A stretch of DNA of 42,482 nucleotides from Phyllobacteriaceae bacterium (GCA_023954255.1 JAMLIH010000022.1:1-42482); one strand, 5' to 3'; counted from the stretch's first letter, positions 9,252-19,235 are shown. Translations and numbers: made by a program. The notes: generated by a model not told the origin, from the letters alone.

Positions 9252-10733
9252 ATGACGATTTCAAACACCCTGTCGGCGCGTCTTGCCGATCCCTCGCTGC
9301 TGAAAACCGGCGGTGTCATCGACGGTAGGTGGCTGGAGGCATCTTCCGCCGCTTCGACCTTCGACATCACCAATCCGGCCAATGGCGAGGTCATTGCCAC
9401 ACTGGCAGAGATGGGACCGAAGGAGACGCAAGCCGCCATCGACGCCGCCTATCAGGCACAGAAGGCCTGGGCTGCGAAGACCGGCAAGGAGCGGGCGGCT
9501 GTGCTGCGCAGGCTCTATGACCTGATGGTTGCCAATGTGGACGACCTTGCCACCATCCTGACCATGGAGATGGGCAAGCCGCTGGCCGAGGCGAAGGGTG
9601 AAATCCTCTATGGCGCTTCCTATGTGGAGTGGTTCGGCGAGGAGGCAAAACGCGTCTATGGCGATGTCATCCCCGGCCATCAGGCCGACAAGCGCATCGT
9701 CGTTCTGAAACAGCCCATCGGCGTGGTCGGCATGATAACGCCCTGGAACTTCCCCAATGCCATGCTGGCGCGCAAGATGGCGCCGGCGCTTGCCGTGGGC
9801 TGCGCCGTGGTGGCAAAGCCCGCCGAGCAGACGCCGCTTTCGGCCATGGCGCTTGCCGTGCTGGCCGAACGCGCCGGGCTTCCTGCCGGGCTTTTCAACA
9901 TCATCACCGGCACCGACGGACCGGCCATCGGCAAGGCGATGTGTGCCAGCGACAAGCTGCGCAAGATCTCGTTCACCGGCTCGACGGAAGTCGGCCGCAT
10001 CCTGATGCGCCAGGGCGCCGACAAGATATTGCGGCTCGGCCTCGAACTGGGCGGCAATGCGCCGTTCATCGTCTTTGACGATGCCGACCTTGATGCGGCG
10101 GTCGAGGGCGCGATGATCTCGAAATACCGCAATGCCGGCCAGACCTGCGTCTGTGCCAACCGGCTCTATGTCCAGTCTGGCATCTACGATGCCTTTGCCG
10201 AAAAGCTTGCGGCGAAGGTCGGCGAGTTGAAGCTCGGCGACGGGTTTGCCGAGGGCGTGACCACCGGCCCGCTGATCGACGAGCAGGGTCTTGCCAAGGT
10301 GGAGGACCACATTGCCGATGCGCTTGCCAAGGGGGCGAAGGTCGCGACCGGCGGCAAACGGGCGAGCCAGGGCGCCCTGTTCTACGAGCCGACCGTCCTG
10401 ACCGGCGTGACGCCGCAGATGAAGGTGGCGCGCGAGGAGACCTTCGGCCCCGTTGCGCCGCTGTTCAGGTTCGATACTGCAGAAGACGTCATCGCCCAGG
10501 CAAACGACACCGAGTTCGGCCTTGCAGCCTATTTCTACGCCCGTGACTATGCCAACATCTGGCGCGTTGCCGAGGCGCTGGAATACGGCATGGTCGGCGT
10601 CAATACCGGGCTTATCTCGACGGAAGTGGCACCGTTCGGCGGCGTGAAGCAGTCCGGCCAGGGCCGCGAGGGTTCCCATTACGGCATCGACGACTATCTC
10701 GAGATCAAGTATCTCTGTATTGGCGGTGTATAG
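9252..10733 (+). CDS. gabD: succinate-semialdehyde dehydrogenase (NAD(P)+)
   Basis: A 493-residue aldehyde dehydrogenase that oxidises succinate semialdehyde to succinate, the second step of the GABA shunt. Conserved parts are the nucleotide-binding stretch ITPWNFPNAMLARKMAPAL (162-180), AKPAEQTPLSA, the FTGSTEVGR turn (241-249), the general base Glu265 in LELGGNAP and the nucleophile Cys299 in NAGQTCVCANR, then EETFGPVAPL. The N-terminus VIDGRWLEASS and C-terminus GREGSHYGIDDYLEIKYLC are typical of GabD. It lies directly after gabT. Both cofactors are possible; the sequence does not settle NADP+ versus NAD+. Confidence 0.95.
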   Translation: MTISNTLSARLADPSLLKTGGVIDGRWLEASSAASTFDITNPANGEVIATLAEMGPKETQAAIDAAYQAQKAWAAKTGKERAAVLRRLYDLMVANVDDLATILTMEMGKPLAEAKGEILYGASYVEWFGEEAKRVYGDVIPGHQADKRIVVLKQPIGVVGMITPWNFPNAMLARKMAPALAVGCAVVAKPAEQTPLSAMALAVLAERAGLPAGLFNIITGTDGPAIGKAMCASDKLRKISFTGSTEVGRILMRQGADKILRLGLELGGNAPFIVFDDADLDAAVEGAMISKYRNAGQTCVCANRLYVQSGIYDAFAEKLAAKVGELKLGDGFAEGVTTGPLIDEQGLAKVEDHIADALAKGAKVATGGKRASQGALFYEPTVLTGVTPQMKVAREETFGPVAPLFRFDTAEDVIAQANDTEFGLAAYFYARDYANIWRVAEALEYGMVGVNTGLISTEVAPFGGVKQSGQGREGSHYGIDDYLEIKYLCIGGV

Positions 10734-10788
10734 GGAACGGGCTGGCGCGAGCGGAATTCAGCCCTGAAGAATGCAGGGAGAGTACTGA

Positions 10789-11631
10789 ATGAAACTGTTG
10801 CGCTATGGCCCCCGGGGGCAGGAAAGGCCTGCCATGCTGGACGAGGACGGCGGTTTGCGCGACCTCTCCGCTCATGTCGGCGATATCGCTGGCGATGTGC
10901 TGTCGCCTGAGGGCCTTGCAGCCCTCGCGGCGCTTGATCCGGCTTCCCTGCCGCTGGTCGGGGAAACGCCACGCATCGGACCATGTGTCGGCGCGGTCGG
11001 AAAGTTTCTGTGCATCGGATTGAACTATGCCGACCATGCGCGGGAAACCGGCGCCGAACCGCCGGCCGAGCCCGTCCTCTTTGCCAAGGCCGTCTCGGCC
11101 ATCTGCGGTCCCGATGACGATATCGAGATACCGCGCGGTTCCGACCAGACCGACTGGGAGGTGGAACTGGGCGTGGTGATCGGAACCCGGGCGAAATATG
11201 TCACCGAAGCCGATGCGCTCGGTCATGTGGCCGGCTATTGCCTGGTCAACGATGTCTCCGAACGGCGTTTCCAGTTCGAGCATTGCGGCCAGTGGACCAA
11301 GGGCAAGAGCCACGACACCTTCGGTCCGATCGGTCCCTGGCTGGTGACGCCCGACGAAATCGGCGACGTTCAGGCCCTCGACATGTGGCTCGATGTCGAC
11401 GGCGACCGCCGCCAGACCGGCAATACACGCACGATGATCTTCTCCGTGGCGCAGATCATAAGCCACTTGTCGCAGTTCATGACCCTTCAGCCGGGCGATG
11501 TCATCGCGACGGGAACACCGCCCGGGGTCGGCTTCGGCATGAAGCCGCAAACCTTCCTGCGTGCCGGACAGACCATGACGCTGGGCATTGCCGGGCTCGG
11601 CGAGCAGCGCCAGAAGACGGTGCAGGCGTAG
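10789..11631 (+). CDS. fumarylacetoacetate hydrolase family protein
   Basis: A 280-residue member of the FAH superfamily (hydrolases, isomerases and decarboxylases of 2-oxo or 1,3-dioxo acids). The N-terminal about 60 residues form the small beta domain. The catalytic domain begins FLCIGLNYADHARETG. The metal site is indicated by DWEVELGVVIG, with the second Glu of the usual E-x-E pair and a downstream Asp in YCLVNDVSERRFQ. GDVIATGTPPGVGFGMKP is the family's C-terminal signature. A GGGAG lies upstream of the ATG. It follows gabD by 55 nt and may be in the same unit. The substrate is unknown; ureidoglycolate lyase-like and catechol-pathway roles are common annotations for this subgroup. Confidence 0.85.
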   Translation: MKLLRYGPRGQERPAMLDEDGGLRDLSAHVGDIAGDVLSPEGLAALAALDPASLPLVGETPRIGPCVGAVGKFLCIGLNYADHARETGAEPPAEPVLFAKAVSAICGPDDDIEIPRGSDQTDWEVELGVVIGTRAKYVTEADALGHVAGYCLVNDVSERRFQFEHCGQWTKGKSHDTFGPIGPWLVTPDEIGDVQALDMWLDVDGDRRQTGNTRTMIFSVAQIISHLSQFMTLQPGDVIATGTPPGVGFGMKPQTFLRAGQTMTLGIAGLGEQRQKTVQA

Positions 11632-11741
11632 GCGCGCCGGACAAACCTAACGGAAATTTCACGTGACTTTCGCCGGCCCGCCATGGGATTATGAAAAAGC
11701 GGTAATGTTGCGCGCGGGAAGCTCGTACTGTCGGATTCGAA

Positions 11742-12905
11742 ATGGCTTCGTGGAAACAGCTACTGATCATAGCAGCGCTGGGCTTGGTATGTCTGCTTGC
11801 CTGGACGCGCATTGATCCCGGTGCCGGGGACCGCCTGCAGGCCTGGGGTCTTGATCCGGCCCTTGCCAGGCGGATCACTGGTACGGATGCATCGGCAACG
11901 ACCGGCTCCGTTGGCGGCGCCGGCGGCCAATCGGGCGGCGGGCAGCGCGCGGGCGTGCTGGTCGTAACAGCACCCGTCTTTACCGCCAGCATCGACAATT
12001 CCGTTACCGCCATCGGCGATGGCGAGGCGTCCCGCTCGATCACCCTCGTGCCGCTGGAAGCCGGTGTCCTCACCGCGGTGAACGTGACACCGGGCGACCG
12101 GGTGAAGGCCGGCGATGTGGTCGCCGAACTCGATTCCGATACCGAGCGCATTGCCCGCGACCGGGCAGCGCTTCAGGAGCGGCTCGCCGCCGACAAGGTT
12201 GCCCGCATGGAGCAGCTTACCCGTTCGCGCACCGCCTCCGCCGTGCAGCTTGACGATGCCATGGGCGAACTGGAAACCGCGCGGCTCGCCCTGCGCGATG
12301 CCGAGGTAGCGCTGCAGCGCCGCCGCATCGTTGCGCCCGCCGACGGCATCGCCGGCCTGGTGCCCGTCGAAATGGGCGCCTATGTCACCACGCAGACGGC
12401 AATCACCACGATTGACGACCGTTCTTCGCTGATCGTCGACTTCTGGGTACCTGAACGGTTTGCCGCCCTCGTCGGTGTCGGCGATCGGATCGAGGCCGAG
12501 GCCGTCGCCTTTCCCGGACGGCCCTTCGAAGGCACCGTTTCCCAGATCGCCAGCCGTGTCGACCGCGACAGCCGCACCCTGCAGATACGGGGGCGCATTC
12601 CCAATGCGGAGGATCGGCTGCGCCCTGGCATGTCCTTCCGCGTCAGCATGAGGTTTCCCGGCGAGCGTCATGTTGCCGTCGACCCGCTGGCGATCCAGTG
12701 GAGTTCGCAGGGTCCCTATGTGTGGATTGTTGCCGACAACAAGGCGAAGCGGCTCGACGTGCGCATTATCCAGCGCAACTCCGATGCCGTCATGGTTGAG
12801 GCCGACCTCAAGCCCGGTGACGTAACCATCATCGAGGGCGTCCAGAGCGTGCGCGAGGGCGCGGCGCTCAACATCACCAGCCAGCCTTCTGCCGGAGGTG
12901 CCTAG
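11742..12905 (+). CDS. RND efflux periplasmic adaptor subunit
   Basis: A membrane fusion protein of 387 residues linking an inner-membrane RND pump to an outer-membrane channel. An uncleaved-type signal anchor covers residues 6-21 (LLIIAALGLVCLLAW). A Gly/Ser-rich linker follows, then the barrel-sandwich half motif ITLVPLEAGVLTAVNVTPGDRVKAGDVVAELD, a short coiled coil (about 130-180), the second lipoyl half RRIVAPADGIAGLVPVEMGAYV, a beta-barrel and a membrane-proximal domain. The stop is 3 nt before the pump gene, so they form an operon. No outer-membrane factor gene lies nearby. Substrates cannot be inferred. Confidence 0.92.
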   Translation: MASWKQLLIIAALGLVCLLAWTRIDPGAGDRLQAWGLDPALARRITGTDASATTGSVGGAGGQSGGGQRAGVLVVTAPVFTASIDNSVTAIGDGEASRSITLVPLEAGVLTAVNVTPGDRVKAGDVVAELDSDTERIARDRAALQERLAADKVARMEQLTRSRTASAVQLDDAMGELETARLALRDAEVALQRRRIVAPADGIAGLVPVEMGAYVTTQTAITTIDDRSSLIVDFWVPERFAALVGVGDRIEAEAVAFPGRPFEGTVSQIASRVDRDSRTLQIRGRIPNAEDRLRPGMSFRVSMRFPGERHVAVDPLAIQWSSQGPYVWIVADNKAKRLDVRIIQRNSDAVMVEADLKPGDVTIIEGVQSVREGAALNITSQPSAGGA

Positions 12906-12908
12906 CCG

Positions 12909-15900
12909 ATGAAGTCCGGATCGCACAAGGCAGGTTCCAACGGTGGCGGTTCCGATGGCGGCTTTGCCGGTCTGTTTGTCAGGCGTCCGATCCTTGCCCT
13001 CGTCCTCAGCGCGCTGATCGTCGTTGGCGGTCTTGCCGCGCTGTTCGGCGTTGAGGTGCGCGAGCTTCCCGAGGTGGACAATCCCGTCGTTTCCGTGCGC
13101 ACCGAATATCCGGGGGCAGCGCCCGAAACCATCGACCGCGAGGTGACCGCCCGTATCGAAGGTGCTGCCGGGCGCGTGCCGGGCGTCGATTCGATTTCGT
13201 CATCCTCCACCTTCGGAAACAGTTCGGTGACCGTCGAGTTTACCGAGGAAACCGATATCGACATCGCGGCCAACGATCTGAAGGATGCGATCAGCCGTAT
13301 TTCGCGTGATCTGCCGGATGACATCGAGGATCCGCGCGTGGTCAAAAGCGACGACAATGCCCAGGCCGTGCTGCGTGTCGCGGTAACCTCCGCTGATCTG
13401 TCCGTGCAGGAACTGACCACGCTGGTCGAGGAGGAGGTTGTCGACCGGCTGACGGCGGTGCCCGGCGTTGCCGATGTTTACGTCTATGGCGACCGCGACA
13501 ACATCTTCCGCATCGATGTCGACCAGAACAAGCTTGCAAGCCGCGGGCTGAATGTCGGCGACATTGCCGAGGCACTTTCCAATGCCGCCTTCGATTCCCC
13601 GGCCGGCTCGCTCACCAGCACGTCGCAGGACATTGTCGTGCGGGCGACCGCCGGCATCGATACGGCAGCGGAATTCGAGGCATTGGTTATCAGCGGGAGG
13701 ACCCGCATCTCCGACGTGGCCGCTGTGTCGCTCGGACCCGATCCCGGTGACAGCATTCTGCGGGCCAACGGACGTTCCGGCGTCGGCCTCGGCATCGTGC
13801 GCCAGGCAGGCTCCAACACGCTGGAAATCTCCAGAGGCGTGCGGGAAACCGTCGATGAAATCGCCGAAATCCTGCCGGGTGATGTTACCATCCGCGTTAC
13901 CAGCGACGATGCGACCTTCATTCAGGGGTCGATCAACGAGGTGCTGTTCTCGCTTCTGCTTGCTGCAGCCATCGTCATCGGCATCATCTACGTGTTCCTG
14001 CTCAACGTCCGTGCAACGCTGGTGCCGGCCATTACCCTGCCGGTCGCGCTGATCGGTGCGGTCGGCGGTATCTGGCTGGCGGGATTGTCGATCAACATCC
14101 TCACCCTGCTGGCGCTGGTGCTCGCCACCGGACTGGTCGTGGACGATGCCATCGTGGTGCTCGAAAACATCGTCACCAAGCGCAATGCGGGCCTCGGCCC
14201 GCGCGCTGCCGCCGTGCTCGGGGTTCGGGAAGTCTTCTTCGCCGTCATCACCACGACGGCGACGCTGGCCTCCGTCTTCATTCCGATCTCCTTTCTGCCC
14301 GGCAAGGTCGGCGCCCTGTTCGGGGAGTTCGGCTTTACCCTTGCGCTTTCGGTTGCACTGTCTTCCCTCGTGGCGCTGACGCTTTGCCCGATGCTCGCCT
14401 CGAGGTTTCTGTCGTCCGCCCCCGATCCGGATACCGGACCCGGGCCGGCAAGCCGCTTCGGCGGACTGCTGGTCGGTGTCTATGGGCGTCTTCTCAGGGC
14501 GTGCCTTGCCGCGCCCATGGTCGTCATCGCCGTGTCGGTGGCGACCGCCATCGCGGCCGTGGTGCTGTATGGCACCATCCGCAAGGAACTGACCCCGCCG
14601 GAGGACCGGGCGGTCATCCTGATGTCGATGAGCACGCCGCAGGGCGTCAGCCTCGATTTCACCAGCGCGCAGATGCGCAAGGTCGAAGCCCTGGTCGAGC
14701 CTCTGCGCGCCAGTGGTGAGGTCCGCAACGTCTTTTCCATCGCCGGCCGCCGCGGCCAGGCCAATAGCGGTTTTGCCGTGCTGACGCTTGCGCCATGGGA
14801 CGAGCGTTCGCGCAGCCAGCAGGAAATTGCCGCCGAGGTGAACAGCAAGCTTGCCTCGGTGCCCGGTGTCCGCGCCTTTGCCATCCAGCCCAACAGTCTC
14901 GGCATCCGCAATGCCGGTGAGGGGTTGAAGATCGGCCTTCTGGGCGATGACTACGACCGGCTGGCGGAAGTGGCAGGGCAACTGATGAGCAGGATGGAGG
15001 CTGATCCGCGCTTCGGCCGGGTGCGCCTTTCCTACGAGACAACGCAGCCGCAACTGTCGATCTCCATCGACCGCGAGCGTGCCTCCGATCTCGGCATCAA
15101 CATTGACGGTCTTGCGCCGGTAATTCAGGCGATGCTGGATGGCCGTTCCGTCGGTACGGTCTTTGTCGGCGACCGCGCCGTCAACGTGAAGATGATTTCC
15201 ACTGCCAATCCGATCAACGACCCTTCCGATCTGGAGGACATCTTCCTCAAGGCTTCCGATGGCCGGATCGTTCCGCTGTCGTCGATCTCCACATTGGAGG
15301 AAAAGGCGGTCGCCCCGTCGCTCGGCCGCGAACAGCGCCGCCGCGCGGTCACCCTGACCGCGGGTCTCGATGGCAATTTCCCCATCAGCGCGGCGCTGGC
15401 CGAAGCCGAAGCGATGGCGGAACCGCTCCTGCCGCCGGGCGCGCGGCTGGCTCCGCTTGCCGAGGCCGCAACGCTGAACGACACCGAAAGCGGCATGCGC
15501 ACCACCTTCCTGTTTGCCATCATCGTCGTGCTTCTGGTGCTTGCCGCCCAGTTCGAAAGCTTCATATCGGCTCTGATCATCATGCTGACCGTGCCGCTGG
15601 GTCTTGCCTGCGCGGTCTTTGCGATGGTGCTGACGGGAACCAGCCTCAACGTCTATTCACAGATCGGCCTTGTCCTGCTGGTCGGCATCATGGCGAAGAA
15701 CGGTATCCTGATGGTCGAATTCGCCAACCAGTTGCGCAACCGTGGCATGAGCGTTGCCGAGGCGGCCGAACAGGCCGCCATCCGGCGCGTCCGGCCGATC
15801 ATGATGACGATGGTCTCCACGGTGCTGGGCGCCATTCCGCTGGTGCTGGCGAGCGGCGCGGGTGCCGAGGCGCGCATCGCGCTTGGCTGGGTAATCGTTG

Positions 15901-16040
15901 GCGGCCTAGGCCTTGCAACCACGGCGACCCTGTTCGTCACGCCGGTCGCCTACCGTCTGCTGGCCGGATTGTCGTCTCCGGCAGCGCTCGAAGAGGAACG
16001 TCTGCGGCGGGAGCTGGAAGGCGTCCAGCACACGGCCTGA
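12909..16040 (+). CDS. RND family efflux transporter permease
   Basis: An inner-membrane proton-driven pump of 1043 residues with the AcrB/MexF-like 12-TM, two-large-loop plan. The first TM segment is FVRRPILALVLSALIVVGGLAAL. The porter-domain motif LPEVDNPVVSVRTEYPGAAPETIDREV follows it. The proton-relay region in TM4 is LATGLVVDDAIVVLENI with the Asp-Asp pair. The second half repeats the pattern with VYSQIGLVLLVGIMAKNGILMVEFANQ and RRVRPIMMTMVSTVLGAIPLVLASG-AG-AEAR. It is co-transcribed with the adaptor gene just upstream. Length and domain order are normal. A role in export of hydrophobic compounds is a family-level inference. Confidence 0.95.
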   Translation: MKSGSHKAGSNGGGSDGGFAGLFVRRPILALVLSALIVVGGLAALFGVEVRELPEVDNPVVSVRTEYPGAAPETIDREVTARIEGAAGRVPGVDSISSSSTFGNSSVTVEFTEETDIDIAANDLKDAISRISRDLPDDIEDPRVVKSDDNAQAVLRVAVTSADLSVQELTTLVEEEVVDRLTAVPGVADVYVYGDRDNIFRIDVDQNKLASRGLNVGDIAEALSNAAFDSPAGSLTSTSQDIVVRATAGIDTAAEFEALVISGRTRISDVAAVSLGPDPGDSILRANGRSGVGLGIVRQAGSNTLEISRGVRETVDEIAEILPGDVTIRVTSDDATFIQGSINEVLFSLLLAAAIVIGIIYVFLLNVRATLVPAITLPVALIGAVGGIWLAGLSINILTLLALVLATGLVVDDAIVVLENIVTKRNAGLGPRAAAVLGVREVFFAVITTTATLASVFIPISFLPGKVGALFGEFGFTLALSVALSSLVALTLCPMLASRFLSSAPDPDTGPGPASRFGGLLVGVYGRLLRACLAAPMVVIAVSVATAIAAVVLYGTIRKELTPPEDRAVILMSMSTPQGVSLDFTSAQMRKVEALVEPLRASGEVRNVFSIAGRRGQANSGFAVLTLAPWDERSRSQQEIAAEVNSKLASVPGVRAFAIQPNSLGIRNAGEGLKIGLLGDDYDRLAEVAGQLMSRMEADPRFGRVRLSYETTQPQLSISIDRERASDLGINIDGLAPVIQAMLDGRSVGTVFVGDRAVNVKMISTANPINDPSDLEDIFLKASDGRIVPLSSISTLEEKAVAPSLGREQRRRAVTLTAGLDGNFPISAALAEAEAMAEPLLPPGARLAPLAEAATLNDTESGMRTTFLFAIIVVLLVLAAQFESFISALIIMLTVPLGLACAVFAMVLTGTSLNVYSQIGLVLLVGIMAKNGILMVEFANQLRNRGMSVAEAAEQAAIRRVRPIMMTMVSTVLGAIPLVLASGAGAEARIALGWVIVGGLGLATTATLFVTPVAYRLLAGLSSPAALEEERLRRELEGVQHTA

Positions 16041-16064
16041 GCCGAAGAAGCCGCCCGGCCGGCA

Positions 16065-17276
16065 TTACGAGAGCAGCTTTGAAACCCTCCAGGAATGGGG
16101 GCTTTGTTTCGCTACCGATTGCATCAGGGCCGCGATTTCGCCGATGCCGCGGCTTTCGGCATAATGCATCGGCCCGCCACGCCAGCGCGGAAAGCCGTAA
16201 CCGTGCAGTTTCACCACATCCACATCACCCGCCGAGGCGGCGATGCCTTCCTCGACGATCAGCGCACCTTCATTGACCATGGCGGCGATCAGCCTTCCGG
16301 AAATCTCTTCCGGTGAAAAGCCCTGGCGCGTGATGCCCTGCTCGTCGGAATACCGGGTGATCAGCGTTTCGACTTCCAGGTCGCGTAGCGGTTTCTTGGC
16401 GCCGTCCTCATAGCGGTACCAGCCTCTGGCGCTGCGCTGGCCGAACCGCTCCATCTCGCAAAGCCGGTCGGCAATGGTGACATAGCGCTCCTGCGGATCG
16501 CGCGTTTCTGTCTGGCGCTTGCGGTTTGCCCAGGCGATCTGCAATCCGGTCAGGTCCTGCAGTTCGTACGGTCCCATCGGCATGCCGAAGGCCCGCATGG
16601 CTGCATCCACCTCATGCGGCATGGCGCCATCGGCGAGCATGTAATCTGCCTGCCGGCGGTAGGCAGCCAGCATGCGATTGCCGATGAAGCCGTCGCAAAT
16701 GCCCGAAAGTACGGAAATTTTCCTGAGCCGGCTGGCAAGCGCAAAGCCGGTGGCAAGCGTCCCGGCCGAGGTTTCCTGCATGTGGACGATTTCCACCAGC
16801 TTCATGATGTGGGCGGGTGAAAAGAAGTGCAGGCCCAGGCACCGCGCCGGATTGGCAACCCCCTCGAAAATCAGCCCCGGATCGATATAGGAGGTGTTGG
16901 TCGCCAGAATGGCGTCTTCCGCCATGACGGCAGCCAGTCCGGCAAACGTGCCCCGCTTGACCTGCAAATCCTCGAACACCGCTTCAATCGCCAGATCGGC
17001 ATCGTGTGCTGCCGCGTAATCGGTTCCGGCTGACAGGCGGTCCATCTGCGCTGCCGCCTTTTCGGTCGAAAGCTTGCCGCGCTTTACCGCGCCATCGATA
17101 TTGGCCCTTACCCGGCCGATGGCAGCCTGTGCGCCCGCTTCATTCTGCTCCAGAATGTGGACGCTGTAGCCCGCGCCGACACACGCCGTGGCGATGCCCG
17201 CGCCCATCAGCCCGCCGCCGACGACAATGATGCGTTCGACGGGTTTTGCTTCTGCCCCCCTGATCAGTTCCGGTTT
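16065..17276 (-). pseudogene. 3-hydroxyacyl-CoA dehydrogenase half of a frameshifted FadJ-type gene
   Basis: This frame encodes the NAD-binding and C-terminal domains of 3-hydroxyacyl-CoA dehydrogenase. The Rossmann start reads VERIIVVGGGLMGAGIA, but its first strand lies upstream of the only ATG (17207). The coding pattern continues back to about 17276 (KPELIRGAEAKPVER) with no start codon. Further signatures are ILATNTSYIDP, GLHFFSPAHIMKLVEIV, DGFIGNRMLAAYRR and the second helical domain ending at 16065. It therefore looks like the 3' part of one long gene whose 5' part is the enoyl-CoA hydratase frame (17264-18097). A one-base loss near 17275 would separate them. If intact, the product would be a roughly 680-residue beta-oxidation enzyme. 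A sequencing error is as likely as real decay. Confidence 0.8.
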
Positions 17277-18097
17277 GCCGCCTGCCGCTCGGCAAAAAAG
17301 GCGTGGCGCAGGGCCTTCGACTGCTCGGAGGTTCTGAGTTCCAGAAACCGCTCACGCTCGCGCTGCTGGCCGTCCGAAAAGGGCAGGGTGGCAGCCCATT
17401 CGATGGCTTCCAGCGCCTGCACGGGGGAAAGCTGGCCTTTCGCCTTCTTTTCAAGTTCCGCACGTTTGGCGGCGAACCATTCGCTTCCGGGGTTTTCCAC
17501 CGGCCTCTGGCTGACGGGTTCGGGTATAAGCGGGAGCATGTCCGCAAAGGCAGCCACGGTCCCATCAAGATCGTCCACCAGTACATCGACGATGCCGGCT
17601 TCCAGCATCTTTTCCGCAGGAAACATGCCGCCTGAGCAGATGATGTCTGCTGCAGTCTCGACACCCGCCAGTCTCGGCAGGCGCTGGGTGCCGCCGGCAC
17701 CCGGGATGATGCCGATATTGACCTCGGGCATGCCGAAACGGGTATCCGGCAAAGCAAGGCGAAAGGCGCAGGAAAGCGCGATCTCGAAACCGCCGCCCAG
17801 CACCGTGCCGTGCATGGCCGCGATCCACGGAACGGGCGAGGCCTCGATGGCGTTGCAGATATCGGGCAGGTGAGGTTCGGCGGCAGGCTTGTCGAACTCG
17901 CTGATATCGCCGCCGGCAACGAAGGTCTTTCCGGCGCATCTGAGGATTGCCGCCTTCGAATCCGAAGCTGCCACCTGCTGAACGGCTTCCGCCAGTCCCG
18001 CGCGCACCGCCTGCGATGTCGCATTGACCGGCGGGTTGTCGATGGTCACGAACGCCAACCCGTTTTTGAAGTCCACCGTCACCGGTTTGCCGCTCAT
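17264..18097 (-). pseudogene. enoyl-CoA hydratase half of a frameshifted FadJ-type gene
   Basis: This is the crotonase-fold N-terminal domain of a bifunctional fatty-acid oxidation enzyme. It includes NPPVNATSQAVRAGL (about 18-32), the oxyanion-hole strand CAGKTFVAGGDISEFD, the second oxyanion motif MHGTVLGGGFEIALSCAFRLA, the catalytic-Glu region FGMPEVNIGIIPGAGGTQRLPR, and helices to RHAFFAERQAANRN, where a TGA stops it. Family members continue from this helix into the dehydrogenase domain, which lies here in the frame reached by a -1 shift. ATG 18097 has GAGGAG upstream and is preferred to the TTG one codon earlier. The hydratase domain alone might still fold and act. Confidence 0.8.
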
Positions 18098-18163
18098 CAA
18101 ATGCTCCTCAACCCAACCGTCCGCTACTGCCGCGGATTGGTAGCGTCAGCGAATGCAAAAGAA

Positions 18164-18193
18164 AAGGGCGATCCCGGTGACGGGACCGCCCTT
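18164..18193 (-). terminator. rho-independent terminator of the transporter operon
   Basis: A 13-bp stem with one mismatch (arms 18164-18176 and 18181-18193, loop GTGA) is followed on the minus strand by T-rich sequence (TTCTTTTGC). It lies 56 nt past the stop of the substrate-binding protein gene, so it probably ends the long leftward pyrimidine-transport operon. Confidence 0.8.
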
Positions 18194-18248
18194 CGTTCGA
18201 TTGCCGGAAGGATAGTGCATCCCTCCGGCCAACCCCGGCTTGAACGCC

Positions 18249-19235
18249 TTACAGCGCCTTGTCGGTGATCATGTGCGTCCAGGCACCTTCCGGTTTTGCA
18301 GAAATGACCGGATCGGAACCCCCCGACATCAGCGCCTCAACCGTGCGCTCGTAGTCGGCGGGGTCGAGCGCGCCGTTGGAACCGGCGGTCAGCTTGGCGA
18401 TCTCGCCCATCATGCGCTTCTGGTGCTTTTCGGTCTGGGCGCCGGTGGCATCGTTTTCGAGCACGATTCCGGCTGCCTCATCCGGGTTTTCCTCGGCGTA
18501 TTTCCAGCCCTTCATCGAGGCACGCACGAAACGCACCATCTTGTCGGCGAAGGCCTCGTCCTTCAGGCTGTCTTCCAGCACATAGATGCCGTCTTCCAGC
18601 GTCGAAACGCCCTGATCCTCATACTTGAAGACCACCAGATCTTCCGGCGTCAGGCCGGCGTCGATGATCTGCCAGTATTCGTTATAGGTCATGGTCGAAA
18701 CGCAGTCGGCCTGCTTCTGCAGGATCGGGTCGACGTTGAAGCCCTGCTTGAGCACCGTCACACCGTTCTCGCCGCCATCGGTCGAAAGGCCGAGCTTGTT
18801 CATCCAGTTGAGGAACGGATACTCGTTGCCGCCGAACCACACGCCCAGCGTCTTGCCCTTGAAATCGGCAGGCGAGGTGATCCCGGAATCCTTGCGGCAG
18901 GTCAGCATCATGCCGGAGGATTTGAACGGCTGGGCGATGTTGACCAGCGGCACGCCTTTCTCGCGCGTTGCCAGTGCCGACGGCATCCAGTCGAGCACCA
19001 CATCGGCGCCACCGCCTGCGATCACCTGCGGCGGAGCGACGTCCGGGCCGCCCGGCTTGATTTCGACATCCAGGCCTTCCTCTTCATAGAAGCCCTTGTC
19101 CTTGGCGACGTAGTAGCCGGCGAACTGGGCCTGGGTCACCCACTTCAGCTGCAGCGTGACCTTGTCGGCCGCCCATGCGCTGAAGGAAGCAAGCGACATG
19201 GCTGCCGCGAGCAATAGCGTCGTGATTTTCTTCAT
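18249..19235 (-). CDS. ABC transporter substrate-binding protein, NMT1/THI5-like
   Basis: A periplasmic solute-binding protein of 328 residues. A signal peptide (about residues 1-22, cut after SFSAWA) precedes the mature start ADKVTLQLKWVTQAQFAGYYVAKD-KGFYEEEGLDVEI, the hallmark of the NMT1/SsuA-like fold that binds pyrimidine-like or sulfonate ligands. A GGGAGA lies before the ATG. It is the last gene of the operon that carries dihydropyrimidine catabolic genes and two permeases, so pyrimidines or their breakdown products are the likely cargo (inference from neighbours). Its position 15 nt after the permease and before a strong terminator is consistent with high expression from the end of the message. 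Related thiamine-precursor binders look similar. Confidence 0.9.
   Translation of the reverse strand: MKKITTLLLAAAMSLASFSAWAADKVTLQLKWVTQAQFAGYYVAKDKGFYEEEGLDVEIKPGGPDVAPPQVIAGGGADVVLDWMPSALATREKGVPLVNIAQPFKSSGMMLTCRKDSGITSPADFKGKTLGVWFGGNEYPFLNWMNKLGLSTDGGENGVTVLKQGFNVDPILQKQADCVSTMTYNEYWQIIDAGLTPEDLVVFKYEDQGVSTLEDGIYVLEDSLKDEAFADKMVRFVRASMKGWKYAEENPDEAAGIVLENDATGAQTEKHQKRMMGEIAKLTAGSNGALDPADYERTVEALMSGGSDPVISAKPEGAWTHMITDKAL

Noticed and set aside
13200-15053. 617-residue minus-strand frame opposite the RND pump
   Set aside because: High-GC antisense shadow of a clear pump gene. The product is His/Gly/Asp/Arg-rich with no domain.
17264-17290. Programmed -1 frameshifting in the FadJ-type gene
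   Set aside because: The six-T run is 10-15 nt upstream of the best join and does not form a canonical X-XXY-YYZ heptamer in frame, and I see no clear downstream stimulator. Two other one-base breaks nearby make error or decay more likely.
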